A stretch of DNA of 64,000 nucleotides from Pseudoduganella ginsengisoli. Lineage in GTDB: Bacteria; Pseudomonadota; Gammaproteobacteria; Burkholderiales; Burkholderiaceae_D. The notes under the pieces are model-generated. The model worked only from the letters and a program-made list of their open reading frames with translations, did not search any database and was not told the origin of the DNA. The position numbers and the translations under genes are program-made. This document shows, piece by piece, positions 53,820 to 63,516 of the stretch (position 1 is its first letter; the number at the start of each line of letters is the position of its first letter). The DNA is taken from positions 62,001 to 126,000 of the forward strand of contig NZ_WNLA01000021.1 in assembly GCF_009720865.1 (NCBI RefSeq). Direction: 5' to 3'.

Positions 53820-56181
53820 TACCCGCTGGCGCAAGACGATACGCGATGCGTGGGGCCACCGCGCCCGCACGCTGCTGGTCATGGTGGCCGTTGCGCTGGG
53901 CCTGACCGGCGCCGGCGCCATCCTCGATGCATGGGCGCTGGTGCGCACCACCACGCAATCGAGCTACGCGGCCAGCCATCCGGTGGCCGCCACATTGAAA
54001 ATCACGCCGCTGGATACGGCTTTCCTCGAGCGCGTGCGGCGCATGCCCGGCGTCGCCGCCGTGCGTGCGCGGCGCACCACGGTCGCCACCCTGCTGTATG
54101 GCGGCGACCGCAAGACTGCCGTACTGTATGCGGTCGATGACGTCCACCGGCCGGACATCGGCCGCTTGCAGGATGTCGAGGGGGCATGGCCGCCGGCCGA
54201 CGGGGAAGTCATGATCGAGCGCTCGTCGCTGGTCTATTCTGGCGCCACCATCGGCAAGGACGTGACCTTGGAAGTTGCCGGCAGCCCGGCCGCCACGCTG
54301 AAGGCAGCGGGACTGGTGCGCGACGTGTCGGTGGCGCCGGGCTGGATGGACCACCTGGTATACGGCTACGTGAGTTTGCCGACGCTGGCGCGGCTTGGCG
54401 TACCGCCCGCCTTCGACGAATTGCAATTGACAGTCACCGATGCGCAGCCTGGCCAGCAAGCCGTGCGCCAGCTGGCGTGGCGCATCAAGGCATTGGCCGA
54501 AGCGGAAGGACGGCAAGTGGGCCGCATCGACGTGCCGGCGCCGGGCGTGCATATCCACGCGGCGCAAATGGAATCGCTGACCCTGGTGCAGGGCGCGTTC
54601 GGCGTGCTGACGCTGCTGGTATGCGGCTGCCTGATCGTCAACCTGTTTTCCGCCATGCTGGCCGGCCAGCGCCGCGAGCTGGGCATCATGAAAGCCATCG
54701 GCGCCGGTGAGCGTCAACTGGCCACGCAAATCCTCGTGCTGGCAGCGGGCCTCGGCGTGCTGGCCGCCGCCATCGCACTGCCGCTGGCCGCGTGGCTGGG
54801 GCGCAGCTATGGCAGCTTCCAAGGCGAGATGCTGAATTTCCCCGTTGACCATTATGCAATTCCCGCGTGGACGTTCGTGGTGCAGGCCGCCGTTGCCATT
54901 GGCCTGCCCGTGCTGGCAGCCGCCTGGCCTGTCGTGAAAGCATGCCGCTTGCCGGTGGCCGATACGCTGCGCGAAGTGGGCCTGCCCGCCAGCACGGCCG
55001 GCAACCGTGCGCGCCGCTGGCTGCAAGGCGCGCGCCTGGCCCGCCCGCAATTGCTGTCGCTGCACAATGCGTTCCGCCAGCGCGCACGCTGCTGGATCAG
55101 CTTGCTGTCGCTGGCCGTGGCCGGGGCCGTGCTGGTTGGCGCGGGCAATTTGCGTGTCGCCGTGGCGCAATCGGTGGATTTGCTGTTCGCCAGCCAGCGC
55201 TATGACATTGCCGTACGCGTCGCTTCGGCCCTGCCCGCCCGCGAGCTGGAAGCGGCCGGCGCCAAAGTTCCAGGCATTGCAGTGACGGAAGCGTGGACCC
55301 GCGCCAGCGCAGCCCTGCCGCTGGGCGATGGCACGGTGGGCAAGGCGTTTGACTTGCTGGCCATTCCCGTTCACAGCCAGGTGCTGGTACCCGACATGCG
55401 CGGCGGCCACTGGCTGCAGGACAGCGATGCCGAAGGCGCCGTCATCGGCACCGGCGTATTAAAGGACAACCCCGAATTGAAAGTGGGGCAAACCATGCCG
55501 CTGGCGATCGACGGCAAGGTGCTGCCGCTGCGTATCGTCGGTATGGTGGACAGCGGCCCGGAATCCGTCGTGTACGTGCCGCAAGCCGCCTTCAATGCGT
55601 GGCGCGGCAAGGATGAGGCGACGTTGCTGATGGTGCAGGCCAAAGACCACAGCGCCGGCGGCCAGAAAGCATTGCTGGACAGCCTGCGCGGCGCGCTGGA
55701 ACAGCAAGGCTTGGTCATCCGCAGCGCCAAGCTGCTGAGCGATGCGCGCCAGGGCATCGAAGACCATTTGCAGATGGTGGTGAGTTTCCTTGGCATGATG
55801 GGCTGGGTGATGATTGTCGTGGGCGGCATGGGGCTGGCCTCGACCATGAGCGTGGCAGTGCTGGAGCGCCAGCGTGAAATCGGCGTGCTGCGCGCCATTG
55901 GCGCCAGCGGACGCACGGTGCTGGGCATGGTGCAGCTGGAAGGCATGGTGATGGCGCTGCTGGGATGGCTGCTGTCGCTGCCGCTGTCCGTGCCTGTCAG
56001 CGTGGTGCTGGGCGAAGCCTTCAGCCGCGTGATGTTCACGGTACCCACGTCGCTGACACCGGAACCGGGCAGCGCCCTGCAGTGGCTGGCCGTGGTGGGC
56101 ATCGTATCGCTGTGCGCTTGCGCGTGGCCGGCACGGCAAGCGATGCGGATGCCCGTGGTCAGGGCGCTGCAGTATGAGTGA
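53812..56181 (+). CDS. ABC transporter permease, FtsX-like (two FtsX domains)
   Basis: A 789-residue permease. TM1 near residues 18-38 is followed by a periplasmic domain, three helices (about 265-385), another N-terminal-type helix near 430-450, a second periplasmic domain and a final three-helix FtsX block ending ARQAMRMPVVRALQYE. This doubled layout fits lipoprotein-carrier or peptide-export permeases of the MacB-like mechanotransmission group. ATG 53812 is used. The 3' end overlaps the convergent gamma-carbonic anhydrase gene by 23 bases. Confidence 0.91.
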   Translation: MFDTRWRKTIRDAWGHRARTLLVMVAVALGLTGAGAILDAWALVRTTTQSSYAASHPVAATLKITPLDTAFLERVRRMPGVAAVRARRTTVATLLYGGDRKTAVLYAVDDVHRPDIGRLQDVEGAWPPADGEVMIERSSLVYSGATIGKDVTLEVAGSPAATLKAAGLVRDVSVAPGWMDHLVYGYVSLPTLARLGVPPAFDELQLTVTDAQPGQQAVRQLAWRIKALAEAEGRQVGRIDVPAPGVHIHAAQMESLTLVQGAFGVLTLLVCGCLIVNLFSAMLAGQRRELGIMKAIGAGERQLATQILVLAAGLGVLAAAIALPLAAWLGRSYGSFQGEMLNFPVDHYAIPAWTFVVQAAVAIGLPVLAAAWPVVKACRLPVADTLREVGLPASTAGNRARRWLQGARLARPQLLSLHNAFRQRARCWISLLSLAVAGAVLVGAGNLRVAVAQSVDLLFASQRYDIAVRVASALPARELEAAGAKVPGIAVTEAWTRASAALPLGDGTVGKAFDLLAIPVHSQVLVPDMRGGHWLQDSDAEGAVIGTGVLKDNPELKVGQTMPLAIDGKVLPLRIVGMVDSGPESVVYVPQAAFNAWRGKDEATLLMVQAKDHSAGGQKALLDSLRGALEQQGLVIRSAKLLSDARQGIEDHLQMVVSFLGMMGWVMIVVGGMGLASTMSVAVLERQREIGVLRAIGASGRTVLGMVQLEGMVMALLGWLLSLPLSVPVSVVLGEAFSRVMFTVPTSLTPEPGSALQWLAVVGIVSLCACAWPARQAMRMPVVRALQYE

Positions 56182-56710
56182 CGGACTTTAAGTAGTTGTT
56201 TTTCACCCGTACGTAGTGCTCGGCGGAGTAGCGCAAATAGGCCAGCTCCGCCTCCGTCAACGGCCGGATTTTTTCAGCCGGCCGTCCCATGTACAGGTAG
56301 CCGCTCTCCAGCTGCTTGCCCGGTGAAACCAGGCTGCCCGCGCCGATCATCACACGGTCGGGAATCACCACGTCATCCATGACGATGGTGCCCATGCCGA
56401 TCAGGCAGTCGTTGCCGATCTGGCAGCCATGCAAGATCACCGAGTGGCCGATGGTCACGTAATCGCCAATGACGAGCGGAGAACCTTGCGGCTTCTTTTC
56501 CGTCTTGTGCGACACGTGCCCCATCGTCAAGTCCTGGATGTTCGTGCAGTTGCCGATGACAATGTGGTTGACGTCGCCGCGCAATACGGCGTTGCACCAC
56601 ACGGACGAATCGTCGCCGATGCGCACGTCGCCGATCACCTGGGCCGAATCATGCAGATAAACGTTGCCGCCGATGTGCGGGAAGGTATCGAGGTAGCGGG
56701 TAACCGGCAT
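56159..56710 (-). CDS. Gamma-carbonic anhydrase-like hexapeptide protein (YrdA family)
   Basis: A 183-residue left-handed beta-helix protein with hexapeptide repeats (GNVYLHDSAQVIGDVRIGDD onward). Metal-ligand histidines are in GHVSH and GHSVILHG, and RGDVNHI is conserved. The start ATG 56710 lies two bases after the zwf stop with GGTGGAG upstream, so it is translated from the zwf transcript. Carbonic anhydrase activity is uncertain for this YrdA/PaaY branch. Confidence 0.92.
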   Translation of the reverse strand: MPVTRYLDTFPHIGGNVYLHDSAQVIGDVRIGDDSSVWCNAVLRGDVNHIVIGNCTNIQDLTMGHVSHKTEKKPQGSPLVIGDYVTIGHSVILHGCQIGNDCLIGMGTIVMDDVVIPDRVMIGAGSLVSPGKQLESGYLYMGRPAEKIRPLTEAELAYLRYSAEHYVRVKNNYLKSVTHTAAP

Positions 56711-56712
56711 GG

Positions 56713-58176
56713 TCACTCCACCCAGCCAAAGCCGTCGCGGGCCAGCAATGCAAACGATTCGGACGGTCCCCACGTGCCGGCCGCGTATGGATACGGCTTC
56801 TCAGCCAGTGTCCCCCAGCCGTTGATGATCGGTTCGACCCACTGCCATGCCGCTTCCAGCTCATCGCGGCGCATGAAGTGCGTCAGGCGTCCGCGCACCA
56901 CGTCGATCAGCAGGCGCTCATACGCTTCCGCGCGGCGTTCGGAGAAGGCCGACTGCAAATCCAGGTTCAGCGCCACTTGCTGCATCTTCATGCCGCTGCC
57001 CGGCTGCTTGGCCATCACCTGCAATTTGACGGCTTCTTCCGGCTGCAATTCAATCACGAGGCGGTTGGCCACACCGCCCGGCGTTTCGGGAAACAGCGGG
57101 AATGGCGGATTGGCGAATTCCACGACGATTTTCGACGAGCGGCGCGCCATGCGCTTGCCGGTGCGCAGATAGAACGGCACCTTGGACCAGCGCCACGTAT
57201 CGACGTACGTGCGCAGCGCCACGAAGGTTTCCGTGCTGCTGTCGGCCGGAACATTTTTCTCTTCCAGGTAGCCAGGCACTTCCTGGTTGCCGCTGACGCC
57301 ACGGATATAGCGGCCGCGCACCGTATCGCGCGCAATGCCGGCCAGCGTGAACGGGCGCAGCGAGCGCAGTACTTTCAGCTTTTCATCGCGCACGGCGTCC
57401 GGCGACAGCGACGCCGGCGGTTCCATCGCGACGATGCACAGCAATTGCAGCAAGTGGTTTTGCACCATGTCGCGCATGGCGCCGGCGCTGTCGTAAAAAC
57501 CCGCGCGGCTGCCGACGCCCACTTCTTCGGCCACCGTGATTTGCACGCTGGAGATGTTCGGCGCGCGCCACAGCGGTTCCAGGATCGAGTTACCAAAGCG
57601 CAGCACCATCAGGTTTTGCACGGTTTCCTTGCCCAGGTAATGGTCGATGCGGTAAATCTGCGATTCCGCGAAATGCTTGCCGACCGCTTCATTGATTTCC
57701 ACGGCGGACGCCAAATCGCGGCCCAGCGGTTTTTCCAGCACCACGCGGGCATTGCTGTCGACCAGCCCTGCTTGCGCCAGCTTGTCGCAAATGGTGGTGA
57801 ACAGCGATGGCGCCGTGGCCAGGTAAAACACGCGTTCCGCGCCGGGGCGCGACACCTTGGCCAGCGCCGCCAACTCATCCTGCTGCACGTCGAGGCGCAC
57901 GAACTCCAGCAATTGCAGGAAGCTGCGCCACGCGTCGTCCGTGAAATTCCCGCCGCTGATGAAGGAGCGGGAATGTTCTTCCACGAAGTTCAGGTAGGCA
58001 TTGCGGTCAAATTCCTGGCGTCCCGTGGAAATGATGCGGGTGGCGGGCGGCAGGTTGCCGTGCAAGTGCGCCATATACAGCGCCGGCAGCAGCTTGCGCA
58101 TGGCCAGGTCGCCCATGCCGCCGAAAATAATCATATCGAGCGGCAAATTGGAGTCAGGCTGGGAAGGTGAAGTCAT
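56713..58176 (-). CDS. zwf: Glucose-6-phosphate 1-dehydrogenase
   Basis: A 487-residue enzyme of standard length. The N-terminal dinucleotide site reads FGGMGDLAMRKLLPAL and the substrate/active-site motif RIDHYLGKE is intact. It oxidises glucose 6-phosphate to 6-phosphogluconolactone with NADP+, the entry to the pentose-phosphate and Entner-Doudoroff routes. It heads a two-gene unit with the gamma-carbonic anhydrase gene. No other sugar-catabolism gene is adjacent. Confidence 0.97.
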   Translation of the reverse strand: MTSPSQPDSNLPLDMIIFGGMGDLAMRKLLPALYMAHLHGNLPPATRIISTGRQEFDRNAYLNFVEEHSRSFISGGNFTDDAWRSFLQLLEFVRLDVQQDELAALAKVSRPGAERVFYLATAPSLFTTICDKLAQAGLVDSNARVVLEKPLGRDLASAVEINEAVGKHFAESQIYRIDHYLGKETVQNLMVLRFGNSILEPLWRAPNISSVQITVAEEVGVGSRAGFYDSAGAMRDMVQNHLLQLLCIVAMEPPASLSPDAVRDEKLKVLRSLRPFTLAGIARDTVRGRYIRGVSGNQEVPGYLEEKNVPADSSTETFVALRTYVDTWRWSKVPFYLRTGKRMARRSSKIVVEFANPPFPLFPETPGGVANRLVIELQPEEAVKLQVMAKQPGSGMKMQQVALNLDLQSAFSERRAEAYERLLIDVVRGRLTHFMRRDELEAAWQWVEPIINGWGTLAEKPYPYAAGTWGPSESFALLARDGFGWVE

Positions 58177-58234
58177 GGCGATCAGGCGTCAGTTTCAAGA
58201 TGGTCGGGGCCTAATCATAACCAAACTTGCCGAC

Positions 58235-59488
58235 TTATGTCTTCCCTGTCGTTTGCGGCTGCAGTGACCCCACCTGCACAGGTTCCACGTCCAGCCGCAC
58301 GCCGACAATGGACAATCCGCCGGAACCGGCCGACTCATACGCGCGGGTGTGCGGTGTTTTCTTCAGCGTGAACGCAAATCCCAGCCGTTCGCGGCTGGTG
58401 GCGCGCTGGCGCGGGTCGCCGCTGGCGATGCCCAGCGCTTCCGTTGCCGGGTTGCGCACCAGGCGCTCCATCAATTCGACAATGGCATTATTGGCCAGGA
58501 TATCGTTGCTGTACGGGGGCCCCGGCAGGTCGTCATCCATGTCCAACGTCACGCTCCGGTCCGCGCCCGGCACGTAGGCGCCCGTGGCCAGGTTGTAGCG
58601 GTCGCCCCGGTCCAGGTAACTCAGTACGGCGTTCTGGATGCGGAACGGTCCGGGCAATTGGCCGCCCGTTGCCTGCGACAAGTCCACCAGCAGCGCGCCC
58701 TTGTATCCCAGGACTTCGACGACATCGCCGCTCACCACCAGCGCCGTGTTTTCATCGATGCCCAGCCCCAGCTGGTAACCGCGCTGCCGCATGGCCGGCA
58801 GCATGCGCGCAAAGCGGCCGCGCACGAGGAAATGCTGGTCAATGAACACTTTGTCGCCGATAAAACCCAGCCCGGGCGCCAGCGCGCGGCCTTCCGGCAA
58901 GCCGTCGCGCAGCACGGCCAGCAAATCCGGCGCGTCATTGAACATGGTACTGCTCATGACGGCCGCCCCGGCGCTGGTGCCCGCCACCACGCCGCCGCCC
59001 CGGTACACGTCCCACACGGCGTCGAGCACGGCGCTGCGGCTGCCGTCGGGGCGCAGCAGCGCCTGCGTGATGCGGGCCTGGTCGCCGCCGACAAAAAAGA
59101 CACCGCCGGCCGTGCGGACCTGTTCCGCCAGCGCCGCATCGTCGGCAGAGCGGCGCACGTCGGTCCCCGCCAGCCGCACGGCAACGGGAACGACAAACGG
59201 GTCTGCGCCATAGCGCCGCAAGATGGCGGCCGTGGTTTGCCCGGCCCGCTGCGGATTGCCCGCCGCGGAAGGGAATACGGCAATACGCGCCCCTTGCCCG
59301 CCTGCCAGCGCAATGATGCGCGTCCACACTTCCGCCGTGTCCGCGCGCAGCGCGCCGCCCGCAATGACCAGCGCGCCCTTGGCTGGCGCCGCCGCCGAAG
59401 ACGACGACGCCCAGGCCGGGGCCAGCGCCAGACCAAGGCAACCGGCCAGGAATGTGCGCCGCCTTGGCAAAGTCATCGCATGCTGCAT
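58235..59488 (-). CDS. Exported cyanophycinase (peptidase family S51)
   Basis: A 417-residue protein. The N-terminus has RRRTFLAG, a Tat-like signal, and a likely cleavage near APAWA; an LAGC in it could also be read as a lipobox but leaves too short a hydrophobic core. The S51 nucleophile serine is in AGTSAGAAVMS, with GGVFFVGGDQARI upstream. Cyanophycinase cleaves multi-L-arginyl-poly-L-aspartate to beta-Asp-Arg dipeptides. Export suggests use on external polymer. It lies downstream of the TonB-dependent receptor gene in the same direction. GGGGA precedes the ATG. Confidence 0.88.
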   Translation of the reverse strand: MQHAMTLPRRRTFLAGCLGLALAPAWASSSSAAAPAKGALVIAGGALRADTAEVWTRIIALAGGQGARIAVFPSAAGNPQRAGQTTAAILRRYGADPFVVPVAVRLAGTDVRRSADDAALAEQVRTAGGVFFVGGDQARITQALLRPDGSRSAVLDAVWDVYRGGGVVAGTSAGAAVMSSTMFNDAPDLLAVLRDGLPEGRALAPGLGFIGDKVFIDQHFLVRGRFARMLPAMRQRGYQLGLGIDENTALVVSGDVVEVLGYKGALLVDLSQATGGQLPGPFRIQNAVLSYLDRGDRYNLATGAYVPGADRSVTLDMDDDLPGPPYSNDILANNAIVELMERLVRNPATEALGIASGDPRQRATSRERLGFAFTLKKTPHTRAYESAGSGGLSIVGVRLDVEPVQVGSLQPQTTGKT

Positions 59489-59545
59489 TGTTTCCCCTTT
59501 TGTTTCATTTAAACAGATGCCACCGGCAGCGGCAGCGCACGCAAT

Positions 59546-59573
59546 GGCGGATTACGGCTGCGCCTAATCCGCC
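59546..59573. repeat. REP-like hairpin between receptor and cyanophycinase genes
   Basis: GGCGGATTA and TAATCCGCC form a nine-base stem extended by GGC/GCC around TGC. The GGCGGATTA...TAATCCGCC core is a dispersed palindrome seen in many proteobacterial genomes. It lies just after the receptor stop and may act as a terminator or mRNA stabiliser; there is no T-run. Confidence 0.7.
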
Positions 59574-59586
59574 CTACAGCTGCAGC

Positions 59587-62343
59587 TTACCGGAACGCGT
59601 AACTCGCCGCCACATACGCGCTGCGGCCACGCGGATCCGTGTACGTCGGGTCATACCCGGCCAGGAAGTAATATGCCTGGTTCGAATAAGGCGGCGCCGT
59701 GTTGGCCAGGTTCAGTATACCGGCACGCACTTTCAGCTGCTTGCTGACGGCCCAGCTGCCCGTCAAATCCCACAGCGAATACGCCTTGACCTTGCGCGAT
59801 GGCAGCAGCTTGTCGCTGACCGGGTCATACGTCGTATTCTGGTCCGTATAGCTGGACGAGAACTGATTCGACAGCGTGACGTTGAACGCATCCCTATCCC
59901 AGCCAAAGCTGGCGCGGTGGCGCCAGCGCTGGATCACCTGGTCATTGAGGAACAAGCCCAGGTTGCTGCGGGAGGCTTCCAGCGGGCCAAACTGGCGGTC
60001 GTATTTCAAGATCACCGTACCCGTCAGGTTGGCGCTGAAGCGGCCGGCCGGCGTCGGCGCGCTGCGGTAATCGGCGCCCAGGTCCAGGCCCGACGTCTGC
60101 AATTTGCCCTGGTTTTCCTTTTGCAGCAAGATGTTGGTAATGTAGCCATCCGCATCGCGCTGGATGTATTTGCCGTTGTACTTGGCCGGATTGTCGACAA
60201 TGATTTGCTCGCCCAGCGTGCTGATGACGTCGGACTTGCGGATATTCCAGTAATCCACCGTGAACGTCACTTGCTTGTTCGCTTCCAGTACGGCGCCCAG
60301 CGAGAACTGCCGCGATTTTTCCGGCTTCAGGTTCGGGTTCGAGCGGCGTTCCACCGGGTACTGGTCGGTACAGCCATCGATGGTGTCGAGTTTCGTCGCC
60401 ACGCACTGCGGGTCGGTCAGGAAGCTGGCGGCGCTGCCATACGTGGTGGGCCGCTTCAAGTCCGACAGCGACGGCGCGCGGAAGCCCGTACCGGCCGAAC
60501 CGCGCAGCACCAGCTCGCGGGCCGGCTGCCAGCGCACGCCGAATTTCGGGTTGGTGGTGCTGCCTACTTCACTGTAATGGTCGCGGCGCAGCGCAAACTG
60601 CATTTCCAGTTCCTTGCTGACGGGCGCATTCAACTCCGCATAGACGCCATACACGCGGCGGCTGTCGTCGGTGGCGCGGATATCCGTGGTGGAACCGGCG
60701 GCCAGCCCCGTGTCGCGGTCGCCCGCGATATTGTTCGACAACAGCAGCGCCGATGGCGTGAACATGCTGTGTTCGCGCCGCAGTTCGCCGCCAATAGCAA
60801 TGGCCAGGTCGCCGCCTGCCAGCGGCATCAGCGTGCGCGACATCTTGCCATCGAGCGCCGTCGACACGCCTTTCGAGCTGCGCGCATCGTCGTTGACCTT
60901 GATGCTGTCGATCAGCGCGCGGCCGTCCGCCGTGGACGGGCCGAACGGATTGACCTTGCCGGCCCGCACGGCCGCATCGAATTTGTCGAACAGCACATAG
61001 CCATCGACATACGCGTCGATCGCCTTGTTTTGCGCCCGCGACAGCCCCACGTCGTAATCCCAGCCCGCCAGCGAGCCGGACGCGCCCAATACGATGCGCT
61101 GCGCGTCGCTGGTGACTTCATTGGTGCGGTTGCCCGCTTCCGTCATACGGTAGCGGATGCCGCTGAAAGTCGATGGCAACCCCGCCGCCGACAGCACGCT
61201 GCGGTACTTTTCCGGCAAGATGGACACCGGTAAATTGCGCAGGCGCTGCGGGTTCGGGCTCAGTACATAGCGGCTTTCCGCACGCGACTGCACCAGTTCA
61301 GCAAACAGCTGGTTGTCGCCATCGAGGCGGAACGTGGCGCGGCCGACAAAGCCGATCTTGCTCGATTCCGGATACAGTTCCGTGTCTTCCATGTAGTCAT
61401 AGCTGCAACCCAGCACGCCGCCCGGACCTTTCGGCGCATACACGGTGGCCGGCGGCGCGCAGTCCGGCGCGGACGGATTGATACGGTTGGCGGTGGACCC
61501 GGCCGGCAGCACGCCGGCCTTGACGAGGGCGTTGCGCTGGGCGCTGGACAAGTCGATGTTGGCCGGGTACGTGTTACTCGACATCAGGGCCGGCAAATTC
61601 GCCGCCAGCGGGCGCTCCTGGATGAACTTGCGCTGGCTGGAGCGCAGCGCATCGAGCTTTTGCACGTCCAGTACGCCGAACACATTGAAGCGGTCGTCAT
61701 TGAGGCTGCCGAAGCCCGCGCTGATGCTGGCAGTCTTCTTGCCCGCCCCGCCCTCTTGCGTGCCGGCCAGCGATGCGTTGACGTCCACGCCCGTGTAATC
61801 CTTGCGGGTGATGAAGTTGACCACGCCGCCAATCGCATCGGTGCCATAAATGGCCGACGCGCCGTCTTTCAGCACTTCCACGCGCTGGATCGCACCGGCC
61901 GGGATATTGTTCAAGTCCACGCCCGCGTTGTCGCCGGGGGACGCAAAGTTGGCCAGGCGCCGCCCGTTCAACAGCACCAAGGTGGACGACACGCCAATGC
62001 CGCGCAAGTTGGCGCCATTGAAGCCGCGCTGGCCGGACGTGCCATCCGTGATGCTGGCGCCGTCCGACAGCGGCGCCGTGTTGGCGCTGATGTTTTTCAA
62101 CAGTTCGGCCGCCGTGGTGACGCCGGATTTATCGATGTCGTCGCGCTTGAGCACTTGCACCGGCAGCGCGGTTTCCGCGTCGATGCGCTTGATGGACGAC
62201 CCGGTGATTTCCACGCGCTGGATCGGTTCCTGTGCCGCCGCTACGGTGGGCAAACCCATCGCGGCCGCCAGCGCAAGGCGGACCGCCACAGACATCACGT
62301 TTTGTTCAGGCAAAGCTCCGCCCGTCGCTTGATGCAGACTCAT
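59587..62343 (-). CDS. TonB-dependent outer-membrane receptor
   Basis: A 918-residue receptor. A signal peptide (cleavage near TVAAAQ) precedes a plug domain with VEITGSSIKR, DDIDKSGVTTAAELL, NLRGIGVSSTLVLLNGRRL and VEVLKDGASAIYGTDAIGGVVNFITRKDY. A 22-strand beta-barrel follows, ending VAASYAFR. It is the type (after the NonR/CirA-like plug) often used for peptide or oligosaccharide uptake in beta- and gamma-proteobacteria. With the adjacent cyanophycinase and RpiR genes it probably imports a peptide or amino-acid-derived substrate rather than a siderophore; that is inference. GAGGGAG precedes the ATG. Confidence 0.94.
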   Translation of the reverse strand: MSLHQATGGALPEQNVMSVAVRLALAAAMGLPTVAAAQEPIQRVEITGSSIKRIDAETALPVQVLKRDDIDKSGVTTAAELLKNISANTAPLSDGASITDGTSGQRGFNGANLRGIGVSSTLVLLNGRRLANFASPGDNAGVDLNNIPAGAIQRVEVLKDGASAIYGTDAIGGVVNFITRKDYTGVDVNASLAGTQEGGAGKKTASISAGFGSLNDDRFNVFGVLDVQKLDALRSSQRKFIQERPLAANLPALMSSNTYPANIDLSSAQRNALVKAGVLPAGSTANRINPSAPDCAPPATVYAPKGPGGVLGCSYDYMEDTELYPESSKIGFVGRATFRLDGDNQLFAELVQSRAESRYVLSPNPQRLRNLPVSILPEKYRSVLSAAGLPSTFSGIRYRMTEAGNRTNEVTSDAQRIVLGASGSLAGWDYDVGLSRAQNKAIDAYVDGYVLFDKFDAAVRAGKVNPFGPSTADGRALIDSIKVNDDARSSKGVSTALDGKMSRTLMPLAGGDLAIAIGGELRREHSMFTPSALLLSNNIAGDRDTGLAAGSTTDIRATDDSRRVYGVYAELNAPVSKELEMQFALRRDHYSEVGSTTNPKFGVRWQPARELVLRGSAGTGFRAPSLSDLKRPTTYGSAASFLTDPQCVATKLDTIDGCTDQYPVERRSNPNLKPEKSRQFSLGAVLEANKQVTFTVDYWNIRKSDVISTLGEQIIVDNPAKYNGKYIQRDADGYITNILLQKENQGKLQTSGLDLGADYRSAPTPAGRFSANLTGTVILKYDRQFGPLEASRSNLGLFLNDQVIQRWRHRASFGWDRDAFNVTLSNQFSSSYTDQNTTYDPVSDKLLPSRKVKAYSLWDLTGSWAVSKQLKVRAGILNLANTAPPYSNQAYYFLAGYDPTYTDPRGRSAYVAASYAFR

Positions 62344-62369
62344 TGCAACTCCCTCGTTATGTTGAAATG

Positions 62370-62390
62370 CGGTAGCGCTCCCCGCTACCG
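62370..62390. terminator. Hairpin between the RpiR gene and the receptor gene
   Basis: CGGTAGCG and CGCTACCG form an eight-base perfect stem with loop CTCCC, 27 bases before the receptor start codon and after the RpiR stop (minus strand). There is no good T-run, so it may be a weak terminator, an attenuator or an mRNA processing site. Confidence 0.5.
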
Positions 62391-62403
62391 GTATTGCGCC
62401 CTG

Positions 62404-63345
62404 CTACTTTCTGGCGTTCTTTCTTGGCCGCGCGGGCTGCGCCGCGTCCGGTCCATACAGGTAAGCGGAAATGGCTTCGGTCAGCCGCGCCGCTTTTTCC
62501 ACGTTTTCCTTGTTCGATACCATCAATGTCACCGTCAGCGCCTCGATCATGGCCAGCGCCGCCGTCGAACTGCTGGGCAGCACGGAATGGCTGCTTTGTG
62601 CATACAGCACGTGGTCGGCCAGGTCGGCCAGCGGCGAAGCCGGCGAATCCGTCAGGGCAATGATGCAAGCGTCGCGGGTGCGCGCAAAGTTCGCCAGGCG
62701 GATCACGTCCAGCGCATAGCGCGGGAAGGAAATCACGACCAGCACGTCCTTGGCCGTGATGTTGGCCAGGTGTCCGGCCGCCACTTCCGTACCGCCCAGC
62801 CCCGCCACTTCCACCACGTGCGGACAAAACGGCTGCAAGTGCAGCGCCAGCAGCCCGGCCAGGTGGGTCGACAGGCCGAAGCCCATCACATACACGGTAT
62901 TGGCGCGCACCAGCTGGTGCACGATCTTGTCCAGTTCCGGGATTGCCAGGCCGCTGGCCGTGGCATTGATATTGGCCACCGCATATTCCAGGCTTTCCAC
63001 GGCAGGCACGCCGCCGCCTTCCCGCTTTTCTATGGTGCTGCGCAGTTTTTCCACCGGCTGCAGCACGCCTTGCAGGATTTCCGCCACGGCAGCGCGCATG
63101 GCCGCGTAATTGGAAAAGCCGATGTCGCGTGCAAAACGGCTGATGGTGGCCGTCGAGACAGCGCACGATTCCGCCAGTTCTTCAATCCCCATGCCGGCCA
63201 CGCGCACCTGGTGGCGCAGCAGGTACTCGGCAATTGATTTGTGCGACGCCGAGCCGTCCGTCTTGACCCGTGACAGCGATTGCCCCAGCGCGGACTGGGC
63301 GAAGGCAATGGCGGGCGACGTCGATTCATGGGAAGTGGAACGCAT
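62404..63345 (-). CDS. RpiR/MurR-family transcriptional regulator
   Basis: A regulator of about 313 residues. The N-terminal HTH_6 domain has ELAESCAVSTATISRFARDIGFSNY, and the C-terminal SIS domain has VYVMGFGLSTHLAG and VLVVISFPRYA. SIS domains bind phosphosugars, but RpiR proteins near peptidase genes also control amino-acid or peptide use. The start is ATG 63345 behind AAGGA; a longer frame upstream lacks a ribosome site. It is divergent from the amidohydrolase gene and upstream of the receptor gene. Confidence 0.93.
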   Translation of the reverse strand: MRSTSHESTSPAIAFAQSALGQSLSRVKTDGSASHKSIAEYLLRHQVRVAGMGIEELAESCAVSTATISRFARDIGFSNYAAMRAAVAEILQGVLQPVEKLRSTIEKREGGGVPAVESLEYAVANINATASGLAIPELDKIVHQLVRANTVYVMGFGLSTHLAGLLALHLQPFCPHVVEVAGLGGTEVAAGHLANITAKDVLVVISFPRYALDVIRLANFARTRDACIIALTDSPASPLADLADHVLYAQSSHSVLPSSSTAALAMIEALTVTLMVSNKENVEKAARLTEAISAYLYGPDAAQPARPRKNARK

Positions 63346-63516
63346 GTCAGTCCTTGTAAAGATTTTTTCAGTTTTTGCGAATTTGAAAATCCGTTGATTG
63401 CACTTTACGCACAACCGGGCAGGATTTCAACCTGTTTTGAAAATATTTTTTCATATTGAACTTTTATGAAAATTTCGTTGCATAATCGCCGCATCCCAAC
63501 CACACACACTTGTCTT
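63346..63516. promoter_or_regulatory. Divergent promoter region with AT-rich TGAAAA/TTTTCA repeats
   Basis: This 171-base region is markedly AT-rich. A perfect palindrome TGAAAATATTTTTTCA (TGAAAA-TATT-TTTTCA) lies at 63438-63453; further copies of the half-sites are TTTTCA near 63365-63370 and TGAAAA near 63384-63389. A possible promoter for the plus-strand gene is TTGAAC at 63456 and CATAAT at 63481 (19-base spacer, weak). The repeats are good candidates for RpiR operators. Confidence 0.5.
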
